The notes beneath the pieces are model-generated. The model was not told the DNA's origin, made no database searches, and was given only the letters and a program-made list of their open reading frames with translations. DNA of 64,000 bases. Source: Adiantum capillus-veneris (taxonomy: Eukaryota > Streptophyta > Polypodiopsida > Polypodiales > Pteridaceae). Location: contig CM043957.1 in NCBI GenBank assembly GCA_014529385.2, positions 70,639,003-70,703,002 of the forward strand. The letters run 5' to 3'. Of this stretch, positions 61,861 to 64,000 are shown one piece after another (the first letter of the stretch is position 1; each line of letters starts with the position of its first letter). The position numbers and the translations under genes were made by a program.

Positions 61861-64000
61861 GGTTGCCTACGCTAGTGGAGTTGAGGTTGCAAAAGATAAG
61901 AGTAATTTGATTACCAATTTCTTGTAATTAGGTAGGATTTGATTTGTGTGTAGTGTAATTAGGTTTAATTAGATGTATATAGAGTCATTTCACCCCAAAA
62001 CCCCAAAATTCTCTTTTGATTTTGCTAATTTTTCACTAACCTTTATTAATTTTGCATCCCATTCATGCTAATTGTACTAATTCCATGCTAATTTCATGCT
62101 AATTGTGCTAACTTAACCACTAATTTTGATTTGGAATGTATGTTAAATCCCCTTAATTGAGGAGGATCATCACTCTTAATTGTTCTAATCTATGCCTAAT
62201 CATGTGATTGAGTGTTGATTTTGGTCAAATTTTTGATCAATTTTGGACCGAATCGGAGTTGCACACATGTGTGTGCATGATGGAATCATCGCGTGGAGCA
62301 AGGATTAGCTTGGATGCAATCAATTGTAAGTGGATTGACCTACTCCGTTCAATTTTTTATTGATTAAGTTGATCCCATTGAGTTGCTAAATCATTGCTTA
62401 AATTTAAGTGTGTGTGCCTAAGTAATGGCCAATTATGCCTAAATTGGGGATGAATAATTGGTCTTGATTGCCAATTATGATGATTAAAAAACCCAAATGA
62501 TCGGTGTGTATTTGATTGATTGACTTTGTATGATTCAATTGATACACAATTGAAAATGATTTTACGTTTTACCATTGTCATGTATGCTAATTTGATTGGA
62601 TATGGTAAGAATTTCGGTGATTTGTGCATTTGGAGGTGCCATAATCACATGTGTGTAGCCATAGAATCCAAAAATGACAAATCCGACAGGGTTTGGATGA
62701 TTAGAGAAATCAAAGGTGAGAAATTAATTTTGCGATGATTAAAAACCAAGTTTGAATTGACCAATGTTTTGTACCAAATTGGTATGCGTAATTATGGATA
62801 GTGATATGAGTAATGCAAGTTGCAATGATTGATAAGTTGGATTGAAGTGGCAGTTGAAAGAAAAATTGCGCATTAATCGACCATGAAGGAATCTCCCAAT
62901 TGATTATAGATTGATTCGATTTCGAAATTTGAATTGCAATTTTCAATTGAAATGGAGAATGATAGGCTACATGTTGATATATACAAAATTTTGGTGCAAA
63001 GCTAATTACTTGCACTAGTGAATAACCGTATGATTTTTGATGAGAATGTTCACTTGTTTTTGCCGAATCTTTGATGTGGGAGGTCTCATTGGCGTGAACA
63101 GGAAATTATGTGATCAAATTTTATCAGAATGGTGTTAAGCATAGAAACTATTTGTACATTCCATAAGAATGTCCGCTTAACTGCCTATGGCCTACCGGGG
63201 GAACAAGCCCCAAATTCTCCACACACACACACACACCCATTTTCGTATTGACTGCCCAAGCCGGCTCCGTCCACATACAGTGCACACACTTGCCTCAGCC
63301 GCTTTCACTTGCTTGGCTTGTAGCGCACGAAGTCCTCACACACAGATAAAGACAAGCCTTGCTCCGGATTTCTCTCCGCGAAGCTTGGCTTGAGGAACAC
63401 ACACACACACACCCTTTTTTTCAGCTAAAAGCCTGGCAGCTTTGGCGGGTCGCGACCCCACAACGTGGCCTGACTCCACATACACACACACGCTGTCATA
63501 AAAGCCCTGGCCATGCCGATTACGCGTTCAAGCTCGACTGTGCACCCAATCCCACTGGCTTGGCGCGAGCCAGACACAAACACCTCCCCTTGCGCATCCC
63601 GCCATGCTCGCCTTACCCAATCGGCTGCTTGTCAATACCTGAGAAGGCGCAGAGTCCGGAGATGCTTTGTTGATCTCACACACACACACACACAATTTTC
63701 TTGACAGCCGCCTTGGCTTGTAGCGCACACTCATCTCACACACACACACACCACTTGCCTCTGCAGCGCAAGCCATCTCACACACACACACACACACCTT
63801 GTAGATTCTCTCTGTCGACAACACAAGATGCCAAATACTTTTCGGCCTGCATCTGTGTTGACGCATTGCCTGCCCAGCTGCAGTTCACGCTCTTGTTGGA
63901 CCCCCTGGCCCGTGCTGCCATGCTCAGAGTCTCGGAGTTTCCGTCGCCCTTTGTCTCGCGTAGGTGCCCGCCCACACACACTGTGCCGCAACTACGCCTG
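61861..64000 (+). mobile_element. Internal leader of the Ty3-type element, truncated by the window
   Basis: No gag is reached by 64000. 61900-63180 is AT-rich without a gene. 63180-64000 is GC-richer, with seven short (AC)n tracts (near 63220, 63400, 63480, 63678, 63736, 63778 and 63965) and a repeated TTGGCTTGTAGCGCAC at about 63314 and 63714. Whether the GC-rich part belongs to the element or is a further insertion is unclear. Confidence 0.5.

Overview
This window looks like repeat-saturated nuclear DNA of a land plant. Evidence: Ty1/copia and Ty3-type LTR retrotransposons with plant-type primer-binding sites, one exon of a plant-style NDUFS7 (complex I) gene with a mitochondrial presequence, very long GA microsatellites, and roughly 180-bp tandem satellite units. 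No bacterial or organellar gene clusters, rRNA, tRNA or CRISPR are visible. A fern or lycophyte would fit the large gene-poor texture, but that is only a guess.

Layout. 1-5.9 kb: a broken Ty3-type element on +, made of a 3' tail with an acidic accessory ORF, a polypurine tract, an LTR, and then a stop-ridden RT-RNase H-integrase and a second tail copy. 6.37-6.77 kb: exon 1 of NDUFS7 on -, the only convincing host exon; it ends at a clean splice donor and exon 2 is not visible to the left, so the Ty3 material probably lies in its first intron. 7.3-10.4 kb: a non-autonomous LTR element on - with only gag remnants. 11.1-23.2 kb: a three-level nest of copia elements. The old element A (11132-23241) contains the - strand element B (11924-19667), which contains the young, full-length element C (13865-19419). 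C has an uninterrupted 1326-codon gag-pol, but one integrase catalytic Asp is His.

23.2-25.9 kb: non-coding DNA with tandem duplications. 25.9-33.5 kb: a Ty3 element on - split by element D (26338-32102), which has LTRs, an iMet primer-binding site and near-matching TSDs but no recognisable protein. 33.5-34.8 kb: a copia gag/protease fragment of the same family as B, ending in a GA tract. 36.7-41.75 kb: a degenerate, rearranged copia element F. A solo LTR with perfect 5-bp TSDs sits inside F's 3' LTR, and the same LTR family reappears at 60.9 kb as a 5' LTR with a tRNA-Asp-type primer site. 43.4-44.0 kb: a protein-kinase pseudogene. 45.6 kb: an isolated iMet primer-binding site and LTR edge.

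49.3-53.5 kb: a degenerate - strand gene resembling the DUF7869 family, with a possible D-D-E-like residue pattern and a 51-bp CT microsatellite inside the reading frame. 53.7-60.9 kb: a composite satellite domain in which one 19-bp box recurs in at least two repeat families, with 181-bp and about 140-bp unit classes. 61-64 kb: the leader of the Ty3 element that starts at 60.9 kb, with a cluster of CA tracts.

The genes do not form a pathway. The window records serial retrotransposition, excision to a solo LTR, internal deletion and microsatellite expansion around one respiratory gene exon. The least explained items are the DUF7869-like gene, the two-class satellite, and the regularly repeated 19-mer inside D.
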